Assembly (NCBI RefSeq): GCF_022967985.1
Contig: NZ_JALJVC010000010.1
Span: forward strand, 1-64,000
Direction of reading: 5' to 3'
DNA: 64,000 nucleotides
Source: Acinetobacter lwoffii
GTDB lineage: Bacteria; Pseudomonadota; Gammaproteobacteria; Pseudomonadales; Moraxellaceae
In this document: positions 1-8,555 of the stretch, one piece after another
Layout: every line of letters starts with the position of its first letter
How positions within the stretch are numbered: the stretch's first letter is position 1
Position numbers and translations under genes: made by a program
The notes under the pieces: model-generated
The model's database searches: none
Seen by the model: the letters and a program-made list of their open reading frames with translations, nothing else
Told to the model about the DNA's origin: nothing

Positions 1-176
1 GTGTTGTGATCGCCTGATCAGAACATTGGGAATACATCGAGGGTTTTTGTTGGAAAAAGTGTGTTTTTAAAAAATAAGAAAGAATGATTTAAAATAGTAA
101 GTGTTAGATAGTTTCTTGAAAATTCGATATTTTTATCAATAGAAATCTCTTTGGTTTTTAGCCATATTGTATTTTT

Positions 177-1601
177 TTATGTCCAAGCTTGCAGGTCACG
201 CTTAGACACATCGCACTTGATTTTAATGCGAAGCCCATAGGGCTGTCGGGGATTGAAAGAGAGCTGATAGCCATACTGTTTTAACAGGTTAGCAGTTAAT
301 GCCAGTCCTAAACCATGGCCGTGCTGCTGAGCAGATTTGCGCCAGAAGCGTTGTCCTAAATGTTGGATATCTTCTGCTGTAAGTTGTTGTCCATCATCTT
401 CAATTACCAGGCAATCAGACTGCATGGAAATCCAGATATGGGCAGCCTGAGCATGCAGCAGGGCATTCTCGAGCAGATTTTTCAGTACGGTATACAGCAC
501 AAATTCAGGTAGCTGAATTTCGCCTAGACTTTCCCAGTTCACCTGTATTTTTTTGTTCATTTCTGGATAGCGTGTACCTAAGTCTGCAAGAACTTTCTCA
601 AGTATGGGGTGAAGCCAGATGGCCTCAGTCATTTCCTGGATACTGTTTTCTGATTGGGTCAGTAATAAAAGCTGCTCAAGTAACAGCGTATAACGCCGGA
701 TACTCTCATTGGCCTGCTGTAAGTTGTACTGAATAGATTCAGGCAGCTTCTGCTGCTGACCGATCAGCTGGGCCAGTTGTACATGGGTTTTAATTGCGGT
801 CAGGGGACTGCGTAACTCATGTGCAGCCTAGGCACTAAAGGCTTTCTCCTGTTGCAGACTGTCATTGAGTTTCTGAATCAACTGCGTGGAATTGTTGACA
901 AAAGGCTGTACTTCCTGAGGAATACTTGCAGGCTTTAGCTGCATTAAAAAATCTGCCGCCTCTGAATAGTTAAGGTTTTTCTGGTTCAGGTATTGACTGA
1001 GCTGATCCAAAGACCGGAACTGTCTGCGGATAATAAAGATGATCAGGGCAATACAGATCAGCAGTGAGAAGACCAAGGGAATCAGTACGGACTGCAGAAT
1101 CTGCTGTAGTAAGGTATCCCTCAAGAACATACGTTCTGCTGCCACCACCTGAATATCGCCACGACGCAGAACATAACTGCGCCATTCCGTATCACCCTGC
1201 TGCCAGGTGCTGAATCCTTCTGGTCGCTGGCTTAAATTTTGGGGGGCACCGCGTGTTTTGGCAATCACCTGATTACCTAACGAGATGTCAGAGCTAAAAA
1301 GAGAAACTTCACAGGCAATTAACTGGTTTGCATCATCATTCTTGGCTAATTTGGATAAGGTTGCATCCCCTAGACTATCCAGCGGTAACTGCTGAATCAG
1401 CCGGGCAACCATTTGTGCAGATGCCGATAAGCGTTGATCCAGTGTGTCTTGTAAACGCTGTTTCAAGTCAATATACAGCCATGAAAATACTGCACTCCAC
1501 AGCACAATAAACACGGCCAAAAGACTCGTGACCAAACGCCATTTCAAGCTGTGACTAAACATGACGCTGCTCAAACGGTTTGAAAATATATCCCACACCA
1601 C
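177..1601 (-). pseudogene. Sensor histidine kinase (QseC/PmrB type) interrupted by an in-frame TAG
   Basis: This is an inner-membrane two-component kinase reading frame of about 461 codons, counted from the ATG at 1562-1560, which overlaps the response regulator stop. The N-terminal half has two membrane segments flanking a short periplasmic domain. Codon 245 (828-830) is TAG, directly before the H-box, which reads AAHELRSPLTA in the same frame. The frame then runs open to 177 and includes the N-box (NLLENALLHA) and a G-box-like HGHGLGLAL. There is no frameshift: both halves share one phase. A tyrosine TAT/TAC to TAG change would explain it, since related kinases often have a residue there before AAHELR. 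As read, the product would be a sensor without any kinase core. The frame upstream of the ATG (to 1601) is overlap with the regulator, not gene. A sequencing error is the alternative. Confidence 0.85.
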
Positions 1602-2229
1602 GAATGGTCTGAATTAAATCTGGATGCAGTTTTTGTCTCAGATGATAAATGTGTACATTCAGGGCATTGCTCTCTATAGAGTCCTGAAAACCATAGAGCT
1701 TGTCAATAAGCTGTTCATTTTTCAGGATCTGGTTGGGGTGGCTCATCAGGGTTTCCAGCAGGCTGAATTCACGGCAAGATAAATTCACGGTCTGGTCTTG
1801 ATAGATCACAGTCTGGGTATCCCGATTCAGAACCAGTTCATCAAATTGCAGGGTATTGGAGGCAAAGCCGCGGTGGCGACGGGTGAGGGCATGAATCCGG
1901 GCAATCAGTTCCTCCAGTTCAAAGGGTTTGGTCAGATAGTCATCGGCACCGGCATTCAGGGCCTGAACACACTGATCGGTCCGCAGCCGCGCCGTCAATA
2001 CCAGTACCGGGAGATCAATCTGGTCGCGCCGCCAGCTGTGCAGCAAGTCCAAGCCATCCTGATCGGGCAGGCCTAAATCCAGTAAACACAAATCGACTGC
2101 ACTATGCCGGATAAAATAATCTGCAGCACGTGCGTGACTGACATGCTCCACTGAAATATTTAAATAGTTCAGAGCAGCACAAATGCTCTGTGCGATATAG
2201 GGATCATCCTCAACCAATACAATAAACAT
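1555..2229 (-). CDS. OmpR/PhoB-family response regulator (QseB/PmrA-like)
   Basis: This 224-residue DNA-binding response regulator has an N-terminal receiver domain with the acidic pair D8/D9, the phospho-acceptor D51 in LLDLGLP and the conserved K101 in DDYLTKPFE. The C-terminal winged helix (about 125-220) has the usual ending TIRGVGYIF. It overlaps the kinase start by 8 bases, so the two form an operon on the minus strand. It is divergent from the dsbD operon across a 108-base gap, which makes control of those thiol-redox genes a reasonable guess but not shown. The regulator is intact although its partner kinase is interrupted, so it may be unphosphorylated, or phosphorylated by another kinase or a small phosphodonor. 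Confidence 0.9.
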   Translation of the reverse strand: MFIVLVEDDPYIAQSICAALNYLNISVEHVSHARAADYFIRHSAVDLCLLDLGLPDQDGLDLLHSWRRDQIDLPVLVLTARLRTDQCVQALNAGADDYLTKPFELEELIARIHALTRRHRGFASNTLQFDELVLNRDTQTVIYQDQTVNLSCREFSLLETLMSHPNQILKNEQLIDKLYGFQDSIESNALNVHIYHLRQKLHPDLIQTIRGVGYIFKPFEQRHV

Positions 2230-2337
2230 AGAACATCCTGATCAAACTGCCATTATTTTATAAATGATTTGGGCTGTTAATGTTGCCTTAATTTTAGTTT
2301 TTCAATAATGCAGTCCTAACAGGAGGAGATCAGCTGG

Positions 2338-4275
2338 ATGTTGAAGTGGATATTGGGTGCCGTGATTGGCGGTGGAATCATGACGGGAACCGTACATGCA
2401 GACTTTTTACCACCGGATCAGGCATTTCAGTTTCAGGTGGTTTCTACAAGTCAGGATCAGGCAGAGCTTAGCTGGAAAATCGCAGATGGTTATTATCTGT
2501 ATCATGACCAGCTTAAAGTGTCTTCTCAGCAGACCCTAGTCAAGCTGACATTGCCCAAACCCGAAGACAAAGACGATCCTAATTTCGGTTTGACTCAGGT
2601 GCATTATGGGCAAGTCAAAACCAATCTGAATGTGCAGCCTAACCAGCAGTTTGTGGTGCAATGGCAGGGCTGTGCAGAAAGCGGTTTATGTTATCCGGTG
2701 CAACGTACCACAATAAAAACTGATGCAGATGGTTTATTTCCAGCGCAAAACTTGAGCAAAACCCCAAAACTGCTGGCCAGTACTGTACAGCCAGAAGCAA
2801 ACGAACAGATTCTGACCGCTCGGAAAGATAAGCCAGAGGCGATAGGGAAAACTCCAAGTACAGATCAAGCCCTGACTGAAGAAAAGGTAGAGGAAATACA
2901 AGTCGCTGCAGTTTCTGAACCAATGGTGCAGCCTGAGGTGGAATTAACAGAGAAAAATGACCAGCTCATTGCAGACTCTAAAAATCAAACTTCGTCAGCA
3001 GGCATAAATAGCCAATGGAACAATGACCAGTATTTTTTAAGTTTGCTGTCGGAACAAGGTCTGTTAATTAATGCCCTGATTTTTCTTGGGCTTGGCATTC
3101 TGCTGGCATTTTTACCGTGTTCTTTACCTTTAATTCCAATTTTAACGGGAATTCTGGTCCAGCAGCACCGGGGCTACCGTGCTGCACTGATTGCGCTGGT
3201 CTTTGTTTTGGGTATGGCACTGGTCTATGCGGTCATGGGATTTGCTGTGGCACAGCTCGGTTACAGTTTTCAGCGCTGGTTTCAAAGTCCGGTATTCATC
3301 AGTATTCTCAGCATTCTGTTTGTTTTGTTTGCGCTTAATCTGTTCGGAGCATTTCAGCTGTCCTTACCCCAAGGAATGTTACAGCGTCTGGATCAATGGC
3401 AGCAAAAGCAGAAGGGTGGCACGCTGATTGGTGCTGGTCTTATGGGTATGATCGCCGCACTGATTGTCGGGCCATGTATGAGTGCACCGTTGGCCGGTGC
3501 CTTAATCTATGTGTCTCAGCTCAATCAACCGATGCTGGGAGCCAGTTATCTGTTCGTCTTAGGTCTTGGGCTGGGCTTGCCGCTATTTATTGCAGCCGTA
3601 TTTGGATCTCATCTTTTACCCAAGCCTGGCATCTGGATGGATCGCCTGAAGTTTAGTTTTGGCTTTGTCATGCTGGCCTTGGCTTTGTATTTTGCCCGCC
3701 CTCTATTGCCCGGCATTTTATACCTGAGCCTTTTGGGTGTGGTACTGATCACCTGTTCAGGCTATTTCTTGTTCAAGATGCTGCCCCATGTGCATCGGTC
3801 TGTATCGAAAATAGTCCTGATGCTGCTCAGTGGTTTACTGGTCTATGCAGGAGGCATGCAGCTCTATCATGTCTGGAGTCAGGTACAGGTCGCCCATGTG
3901 GAAGCACGTCTTGAATGGCAGAAGGTCAGCACAGCCGCACAATTGCAACAGGTTTTAGCCAAGCATCGCGAACAGCCGGTGGTGATTGATGTCTATGCAG
4001 ACTGGTGCGTAGCCTGTCAACCGATTGAAAAGGAAGTGATTCCACGTAGTGATGTTCAAGCTGCTTTACAAAATGTGGTTCGTATCAAATTAGACCTGAC
4101 CCACTATCATCCAAGTCAGGATGAGCTGCTAAGAGAATGGCAAATCCTGGGTCCACCTACTTTTATATTTTTAAATGCAGCGCATCAGGAACAGCGCGAG
4201 TTGCGCTTGACCGGAAGCTTTAGCGCGACACATTTGCTCGGTAAATTGCAGCAACTGCAAGGGGAACAACCATGA
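2338..4275 (+). CDS. dsbD: Thiol:disulfide interchange protein DsbD
   Basis: DsbD passes electrons from cytoplasmic thioredoxin across the inner membrane to periplasmic disulfide isomerases. The 645-residue protein has a signal peptide (about 1-21), an N-terminal alpha domain with the redox pair C112 and C118 (GCAESGLC), a long polar linker (about 140-235) and an eight-helix membrane domain with its two conserved cysteines in FLPCSLPLIP and GPCMSAPL. The C-terminal thioredoxin domain carries WCVAC (C557/C560). It is longer than the E. coli protein (565 residues), mostly because of the linker. A strong AGGAGG site (2321-2326) precedes the ATG. Its stop overlaps the start of the next gene by four bases, giving a translationally coupled operon with the TlpA-like gene and dsbG. 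Confidence 0.95.
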   Translation: MLKWILGAVIGGGIMTGTVHADFLPPDQAFQFQVVSTSQDQAELSWKIADGYYLYHDQLKVSSQQTLVKLTLPKPEDKDDPNFGLTQVHYGQVKTNLNVQPNQQFVVQWQGCAESGLCYPVQRTTIKTDADGLFPAQNLSKTPKLLASTVQPEANEQILTARKDKPEAIGKTPSTDQALTEEKVEEIQVAAVSEPMVQPEVELTEKNDQLIADSKNQTSSAGINSQWNNDQYFLSLLSEQGLLINALIFLGLGILLAFLPCSLPLIPILTGILVQQHRGYRAALIALVFVLGMALVYAVMGFAVAQLGYSFQRWFQSPVFISILSILFVLFALNLFGAFQLSLPQGMLQRLDQWQQKQKGGTLIGAGLMGMIAALIVGPCMSAPLAGALIYVSQLNQPMLGASYLFVLGLGLGLPLFIAAVFGSHLLPKPGIWMDRLKFSFGFVMLALALYFARPLLPGILYLSLLGVVLITCSGYFLFKMLPHVHRSVSKIVLMLLSGLLVYAGGMQLYHVWSQVQVAHVEARLEWQKVSTAAQLQQVLAKHREQPVVIDVYADWCVACQPIEKEVIPRSDVQAALQNVVRIKLDLTHYHPSQDELLREWQILGPPTFIFLNAAHQEQRELRLTGSFSATHLLGKLQQLQGEQP

Positions 4276-5120
4276 GGATTTCCAGTGATGCATTGCATCT
4301 GGGACCTTTGATGTTGCCTTGGACACTCATAATTGTTGCCACTGGCTTGATGCTGTTATCTGCCGTCCTGTTTGGATTAGCCAGAAAGTATTCATGGTCT
4401 AAACAGCAGCTTGGACAAAGTCAGGATGTACTCTGGAGCAGTTTTTTGCTGGGGATGCTGGGTGCACGTCTTGTTTTCGTCCTGCTCAATGCCGAGCTGT
4501 ATTTTGCAGCACCCATCGACATACTGAAAATCCAGGATAAGGGTTTTCATTTATGGGGCGGGGTGCTGATTGGTGCTTTGTGGTATGTCATTCGAAACAG
4601 ACAGTTGCAGATCCGATTCAAAGCCATCTTGTTGATCATCTTTGTACTCTGGATCGGGCTTGGGCTCGCGTTCAAATCCAGTCTAAAAACTGAAGCAGCG
4701 TTTCCTGATCTAGTCTTTGCTGGATTAGAACAGGAGCATCTGGGTACAGACAAGATTTCACTCAGCCAATTCATTGGCCAGCCTACGGTAATTAATTTGT
4801 GGGCGAGCTGGTGTCCGCCGTGTCATCGCGAAATGCCGGTGTTGGCCAAAGCAGCCAAGCAACATCCTCAAGTGAATTTTGTCATGCTCAATCAGGGTGA
4901 GGAGGTTGAAACTGTAAATGCCTATTTAAAAAAACATCAGTTTCAATTTAAACATGTCCTGCTGGATCCATATGGTGAACTCCCCCAGCAGTTGAATAGT
5001 TTTGGCTTGCCAACGACGCTGTTTTTTAATGCTCAAGGCCAGCTGGTCGAGCGGCATATGGGGGAACTCAGTCCGGCCATGTTGCAGCAATATTTAAACA
5101 GAATTTCAGATCAACCTTAA
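4272..5120 (+). CDS. TlpA-like thioredoxin protein with an Lgt-like N-terminal membrane domain
   Basis: The 282-residue protein has two parts. Residues 1-140 are hydrophobic, with about four membrane helices. They contain LGARLVFVLLN and GFHLWGGVLIGAL, which resemble the early helices of prolipoprotein diacylglyceryl transferase (Lgt). Residues about 145-282 are a TlpA/ResA thioredoxin fold with WCPPC (C181/C184) and a cis-proline loop (GLPTTLFF). The likely role is a membrane-tethered periplasmic thiol reductase that takes electrons from the co-encoded DsbD. The membrane part is too short to be a full Lgt and is probably only an anchor. The ATG overlaps the dsbD stop (ATGA type), and dsbG follows 18 bases later. 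The exact substrate is unknown. Confidence 0.85.
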   Translation: MRISSDALHLGPLMLPWTLIIVATGLMLLSAVLFGLARKYSWSKQQLGQSQDVLWSSFLLGMLGARLVFVLLNAELYFAAPIDILKIQDKGFHLWGGVLIGALWYVIRNRQLQIRFKAILLIIFVLWIGLGLAFKSSLKTEAAFPDLVFAGLEQEHLGTDKISLSQFIGQPTVINLWASWCPPCHREMPVLAKAAKQHPQVNFVMLNQGEEVETVNAYLKKHQFQFKHVLLDPYGELPQQLNSFGLPTTLFFNAQGQLVERHMGELSPAMLQQYLNRISDQP

Positions 5121-5138
5121 AAAACGGAAGAACTTAGT

Positions 5139-5879
5139 ATGAACAAAATTTACCAGGTGCTTGGTGCAGGTATGTTCCTGATCATGAGCATGCACACGAA
5201 GGCAAATATTAAACAGCATATTGAACAACAGGGTTTTGTGTTTGTAAAACAGATTCCGGCACCGCAAGGAATGACCGGCTGGGTGGGGCATGAAGACCAG
5301 TATTCCAATACGGTATTTATCTCCAACGATGACAAATATTATATCAAGGGCGAACTGTTTGATGCACAAGGGAAAAGCCTGTCCAATGAGCAGATTGAAA
5401 AGCATATGAAAAAAGCGGTATTGGACGATGTCTGGAAAACCCTGGAAAAATCGACCTGGATCCAGGACGGCAAGCCAGATGCACCACGGGTGGTCTATGT
5501 CTTTTCCGATCCAAATTGTCCATATTGTTATAAATTCTGGCAGGCGGCCCGACCTTGGGTAGAATCAGGGAAGGTACAGCTGCGTCATATTCAGGTCGGT
5601 GTGATCCGTGAAGAAAGCCGTGGCCAGGTGGCAACACTATTGAATTCGAAAGATCCAGCGGCAGTTTTTAATGATATAAACAAGAATAAAGGCAAAAAGC
5701 AGCTCAAGAAAATGGAAAAGATTCCTGTCGAAATTGCTGCAAAAATTGATGCCAACCAGGCCCTAATGGGGAAATACGGCTTTTTCTCCACACCGTCGAT
5801 GGCTTGGAAAAACAATCAGGGTGAATTTAAATCTACTCAAGGCCTGGCGATGGATGTCAAGGAAATTTTTGAACAATAA
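5139..5879 (+). CDS. dsbG: Thiol:disulfide isomerase DsbG
   Basis: This 246-residue periplasmic protein has a signal peptide (MNKIYQVLGAGMFLIMSM..), a DsbC/DsbG-type N-terminal dimerisation region and a thioredoxin domain with the CPYC pair C127/C130 in SDPNCPYCYKFW. The stretch FWQAARPWVESGKVQL and the following VGVI match DsbG rather than DsbC. The cis-proline is in FFSTPSMAW. DsbG reduces or isomerises oxidised cysteines, including sulfenylated single cysteines, and is kept reduced by DsbD, which is encoded two genes upstream in the same operon. Its length is normal for the family. Confidence 0.92.
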   Translation: MNKIYQVLGAGMFLIMSMHTKANIKQHIEQQGFVFVKQIPAPQGMTGWVGHEDQYSNTVFISNDDKYYIKGELFDAQGKSLSNEQIEKHMKKAVLDDVWKTLEKSTWIQDGKPDAPRVVYVFSDPNCPYCYKFWQAARPWVESGKVQLRHIQVGVIREESRGQVATLLNSKDPAAVFNDINKNKGKKQLKKMEKIPVEIAAKIDANQALMGKYGFFSTPSMAWKNNQGEFKSTQGLAMDVKEIFEQ

Positions 5880-5986
5880 TATTTTAACTGCATGATAAAA
5901 AAGTAATTTTTACTTAAAACATCTATACATGATAGGGAGGCAGATTTACATTGGTGGATAGGCTAAGCATGAAGAGCAGATAAGAA

Positions 5987-6348
5987 ATGTCAAATTTGGA
6001 TGATCCACGGGTACTGCTTGCTTTGGAACGAACCGCTCTGGCGTGGAACCGGAGTGGTTTGGCATTAATTGCTTTTGGTTTTGTGATTGAAAAATCCAAC
6101 CTGCTAGTGCAACTGGTGGACCCAGACACTTATGCACAGAAAATAGCTTATTCACAATGGCTGGGAATTGCGGTGATTGTATTTGGTATGTTGGTAAATT
6201 TCGCCTCAATCCTGCAATATCGACGGGGATGGGCATCATTGTGACCGGCGGAGTTTATCAATGGTTATTATGCCCAGCATCCTGATGGCTAAACCTGTTT
6301 ACTGCTTTTAGTGGGCTGCTTCTGATCATTTATTTTTGGCTGCACTAA
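5987..6348 (+). pseudogene. Decayed DUF202 (YidH-like) small membrane protein
   Basis: The intact part (5987-6244, 85 codons) begins with the DUF202 signature (ERTALAWNRSGLALIAFGFV) and has two membrane helices. It stops at TGA 6242-6244, shortly after QYRRG. In the same frame the next 15 codons read PAEFINGYYAQHPDG before another stop. In a neighbouring frame (from about 6286 to TAA 6346-6348) the DNA encodes WLNLFTAFSGLLLIIYFWLH, a good third DUF202 helix. The gene therefore seems to carry one nonsense change and one frameshift near 6285. It ends 8 bases from the convergent ArsR gene. DUF202 proteins have no established biochemical role. Confidence 0.75.
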
Positions 6349-6356
6349 GAGGAGGG

Positions 6357-6665
6357 CTAGGCGCAATACAGCTCGTACAGCTTTTGCATCAGGCTCAAGA
6401 CCTTGGGATCACTCAGACGATAAAAAATCTGTTTACCCTCACGTCGGGTGCCAACCATGTTGGCCTTACGCAATACAGTAAGCTGTTGTGAAAGTGTAGG
6501 TTGATGAATATCGGTAGATTCTTCAATTTCCTGAACATTCATTTCCCCATCGACCAAGACACATAAGATTTTCAGACGATCAGGATTGGCCAAAACTTTT
6601 AGGCATTGGCTGACGAAATCGACTTGAGAAAAATCAATTTTGGCATTTTCAGCAATCATATCCAT
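6357..6665 (-). CDS. ArsR/SmtB-family repressor, BigR/SqrR/YgaV-like sulfur sensor
   Basis: The 102-residue winged-helix protein has the ArsR fold (LKVLANPDRLKIL, recognition helix HQPTLSQQLTVL, wing EGKQIFYRL). Cysteines are C21, C35 (ILCVL, in the helix used by BigR and SqrR) and C101 near the C-terminus. The C35/C101 pair fits the two cysteines that form a disulfide or polysulfide bridge in the sulfide-sensing subgroup. The start chosen is ATG 6665, preceded by AGGAC. A GTG 12 bases upstream is open but overlaps that ribosome site. It is divergent from a channel/MBL/TauE cassette for reactive sulfur, which it most likely represses. Confidence 0.82.
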   Translation of the reverse strand: MDMIAENAKIDFSQVDFVSQCLKVLANPDRLKILCVLVDGEMNVQEIEESTDIHQPTLSQQLTVLRKANMVGTRREGKQIFYRLSDPKVLSLMQKLYELYCA

Positions 6666-6724
6666 AAACGTCCTCACAACTTTTGATGTAGCCCATGCAG
6701 TTTTACCATAAAACCGCTTGATTA

Positions 6725-6765
6725 ATATTTTTTATTATATAATATTAAAAAGTATATTGTATAGG
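6725..6765. promoter_or_regulatory. AT-rich palindromic promoter/operator between the ArsR gene and the YeeE operon
   Basis: The 112-base divergent gap contains a perfect 10-base palindrome ATTATATAAT (6734-6743), followed by AATATT and a second AT-rich half (GTATATTGTATA). BigR-type repressors bind AT-rich imperfect dyads that cover the -10 element. The assignment is by position and composition only. Confidence 0.5.
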
Positions 6766-6777
6766 GATTAATTCATC

Positions 6778-7194
6778 ATGCATGACTTCCTCATCGCATT
6801 TATTGGAGGCTTAATGCTCGGGCTTTCTGTAGTTGGCTATCTTTACGTCAATGGCCGTATTGCAGGAATCAGTGGTTTGATTGGGCAAGTCTTAAACTCA
6901 AAAACCATGTTTAAAACACCTGCAATCTGGTTTTTATTAGGCTTAATTCTCACACCGTTTATTTATGGTCTGTTTGTACAACCTGAAATCGAATTGAACG
7001 CCAGCCCACTGATGATGATTGTGGCAGGTCTGCTGGTGGGTTTTGGGACACGTCTGGGTTCGGGCTGTACCAGTGGTCATGGAATTTGTGGCATCAGTCG
7101 CCTGTCTAAGCGTTCTATCATCGCGACCATGACTTTTATGTTTGCAGGTTTTGTCGCTGTTTATATTATCCGTCATATCACAGGAGCATTCTAA
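6778..7194 (+). CDS. YeeE/YedE-family (DUF395) membrane protein, first half-size unit
   Basis: The 138-residue membrane protein has about four helices and the family motif [18 protein letters not shown] near residues 95-112. The cysteines in [11 protein letters not shown] are those that guide thiosulfate or sulfur species in the full-length YeeE/TsuA channel. Full-length family members carry two such units. Here they are separate adjacent genes, an arrangement common in cassettes with persulfide dioxygenase and BigR. The start ATG is the first codon after the operator region. It is separated by 1 base from the next gene, so the operon is tight. Confidence 0.85.
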   Translation: MHDFLIAFIGGLMLGLSVVGYLYVNGRIAGISGLIGQVLNSKTMFKTPAIWFLLGLILTPFIYGLFVQPEIELNASPLMMIVAGLLVGFGTRLGSGCTSGHGICGISRLSKRSIIATMTFMFAGFVAVYIIRHITGAF

Positions 7195-7195
7195 A

Positions 7196-7612
7196 ATGAA
7201 AAATGTGTTTGCCTTTTTATTTGGTGCGCTGTTCTCTGTGGGATTGATGGTATCGGGCATGTCCAATCCGGAAAAAGTACTCGATTTCCTGGATCTGTTT
7301 GGCGATTGGGATGCCAGTCTGGCCTTTGTGATGATGGGCGCGATTGCGGTGGCCTTTATTCCTTTCCAGAAAGCATTACGTACGGCGCAACCGAAAACAG
7401 TATTTAATGAACCTATTGATTTACCTAAAAATAATCAGATAGATAAGAAGCTGATCACGGGTGCGGTTTTATTTGGTGCAGGTTGGGGCATTGCCGGCAT
7501 CTGTCCGGCGCCAAGTTTCACTTTGATCGGTTTGGGCCACTATCAAGTGCTCTATTTTATTGTAGCAATGCTGGTGGGTGTATGGATTCACCGTAAATGG
7601 TCAGGAGCTTAA
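7196..7612 (+). CDS. YeeE/YedE-family (DUF395) membrane protein, second half-size unit
   Basis: The 138-residue protein starts at ATG 7196, preceded by CAGGAG. Earlier in-frame codons lie inside the previous gene. It has a Gly-rich N-terminus (FLFGALFSVGLMVSGMSNPEKVLDF) typical of the DUF395/DUF6691 partner, and a second signature GAGWGIAGICPAPSF with the conserved cysteine. It probably pairs with the preceding protein to form one sulfur-species channel in the inner membrane. Two bases separate its stop from the MBL gene start. Confidence 0.85.
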   Translation: MKNVFAFLFGALFSVGLMVSGMSNPEKVLDFLDLFGDWDASLAFVMMGAIAVAFIPFQKALRTAQPKTVFNEPIDLPKNNQIDKKLITGAVLFGAGWGIAGICPAPSFTLIGLGHYQVLYFIVAMLVGVWIHRKWSGA

Positions 7613-7614
7613 CG

Positions 7615-8487
7615 ATGTCAAATTTACCTATAGTAAAAGATTTTTTTCACGAAGATACCAATACCTTCAGTTATGTTGTACGTGATCCGGCGACCAAAGC
7701 CTGCGCTATTATTGATAGCGTTCTGGATTATGATCCGGCATCGGCAAGTACCTCAACTGTTCATGCCGATAAGATTATTGCCTATATTAAAGAGCAGGAT
7801 TTAACGGTTGAGTGGATTCTCGAAACCCATGTCCACGCTGATCATCTGACTGCAGCGCAATATCTTAAAGCTGAGTTAGGTGGCAAAATTGCCATGAGCC
7901 AGAAAATTAGTATTGTTCAGGAAACTTTTGGCGCGATTTATCATCTGGATATTAAACAATGGAATGCTCAGCAGCTCTTTGATTATTTATTTGAAGATCA
8001 TGAGTCGTTCCAAATCGGAACATTGAAGGCCTATAACATTCCAACACCGGGACATACGCCTGCTTGTCTGAGTTATGTGATTGGGGATGCGGTTTTTGTG
8101 GGTGATACCCTGTTTATGCCAGATTATGGTACAGCACGTTGTGACTTTCCGCGAGGCAGCGCAGAACAGCTTTATGATTCGGTACAAAACCTGTTTCAGT
8201 TGCCAGAAGATACCCGGGTCTTTTTATGTCATGACTATTTGCCTGAAACACGTGAATCGTATGTGTGTGAATCTGATATCCAGACACAAAAGACACAGAA
8301 TATTCATATTCATCAGGGAGTCAGCAAAGCTGAATTTGCTCAGATGCGCAACCAGCGGGATTCAGGACTGAGTATACCTAAACTGATTCTACCGGCGATT
8401 CAGATCAATATGAAAGCAGGGCAGTTTCCTGAGCCAGAAGAAAATGGTGTTTCTTACCTCAAGCTTCCTCTTAACTACTTCAAATAA
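7615..8487 (+). CDS. MBL-fold hydrolase, persulfide dioxygenase-like (Blh/ETHE1 group)
   Basis: The 290-residue metallo-beta-lactamase-fold protein carries the metal motif T71-H-V-H-A-D-H77, followed by PTPGHTPACLSY, GDAVFVGDTLF with the bridging aspartate, and a late CHDY histidine. This arrangement is that of the ETHE1/Blh group, non-heme iron enzymes that oxidise glutathione persulfide to sulfite. It has no rhodanese domain fused to it; a rhodanese lies downstream as a separate but broken gene. Start ATG 7615 has CAGGAG upstream. With YeeE, TauE and BigR-like genes beside it, a role in sulfide or persulfide detoxification is well supported. Glyoxalase-type activity is the alternative. Confidence 0.85.
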   Translation: MSNLPIVKDFFHEDTNTFSYVVRDPATKACAIIDSVLDYDPASASTSTVHADKIIAYIKEQDLTVEWILETHVHADHLTAAQYLKAELGGKIAMSQKISIVQETFGAIYHLDIKQWNAQQLFDYLFEDHESFQIGTLKAYNIPTPGHTPACLSYVIGDAVFVGDTLFMPDYGTARCDFPRGSAEQLYDSVQNLFQLPEDTRVFLCHDYLPETRESYVCESDIQTQKTQNIHIHQGVSKAEFAQMRNQRDSGLSIPKLILPAIQINMKAGQFPEPEENGVSYLKLPLNYFK

Positions 8488-8496
8488 GCTTGTGTC

Positions 8497-8532
8497 GTGA
8501 TTCAACAAAAAGTTCAACCTTTATTGAATCAC
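8497..8532 (+). promoter_or_regulatory. Stem-loop between the MBL and TauE genes
   Basis: GTGATTCAA (8497-8505) and TTGAATCAC (8524-8532) form a perfect 9-base inverted repeat around an 18-base loop, 10 bases after the MBL stop and 24 bases before the TauE start. A short T-rich run (CTTTTG) follows. It may be a weak terminator or mRNA end. Confidence 0.4.
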
Positions 8533-8555
8533 TTTTGTGGATAAGGGAGAGGGCG

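Noticed and set aside
828..830. Reassignment or suppression of TAG as sense, suggested by three in-frame TAG codons (kinase, IS982 remnant, 39234 frame)
   Set aside because: Intact genes in the window also end in TAG (response regulator, ArsR-like repressor, nitroreductase, tsaD), so TAG is an ordinary stop here.
4272..4700. A true prolipoprotein diacylglyceryl transferase
   Set aside because: The membrane part is about half the length of Lgt, and I did not find the full catalytic region.
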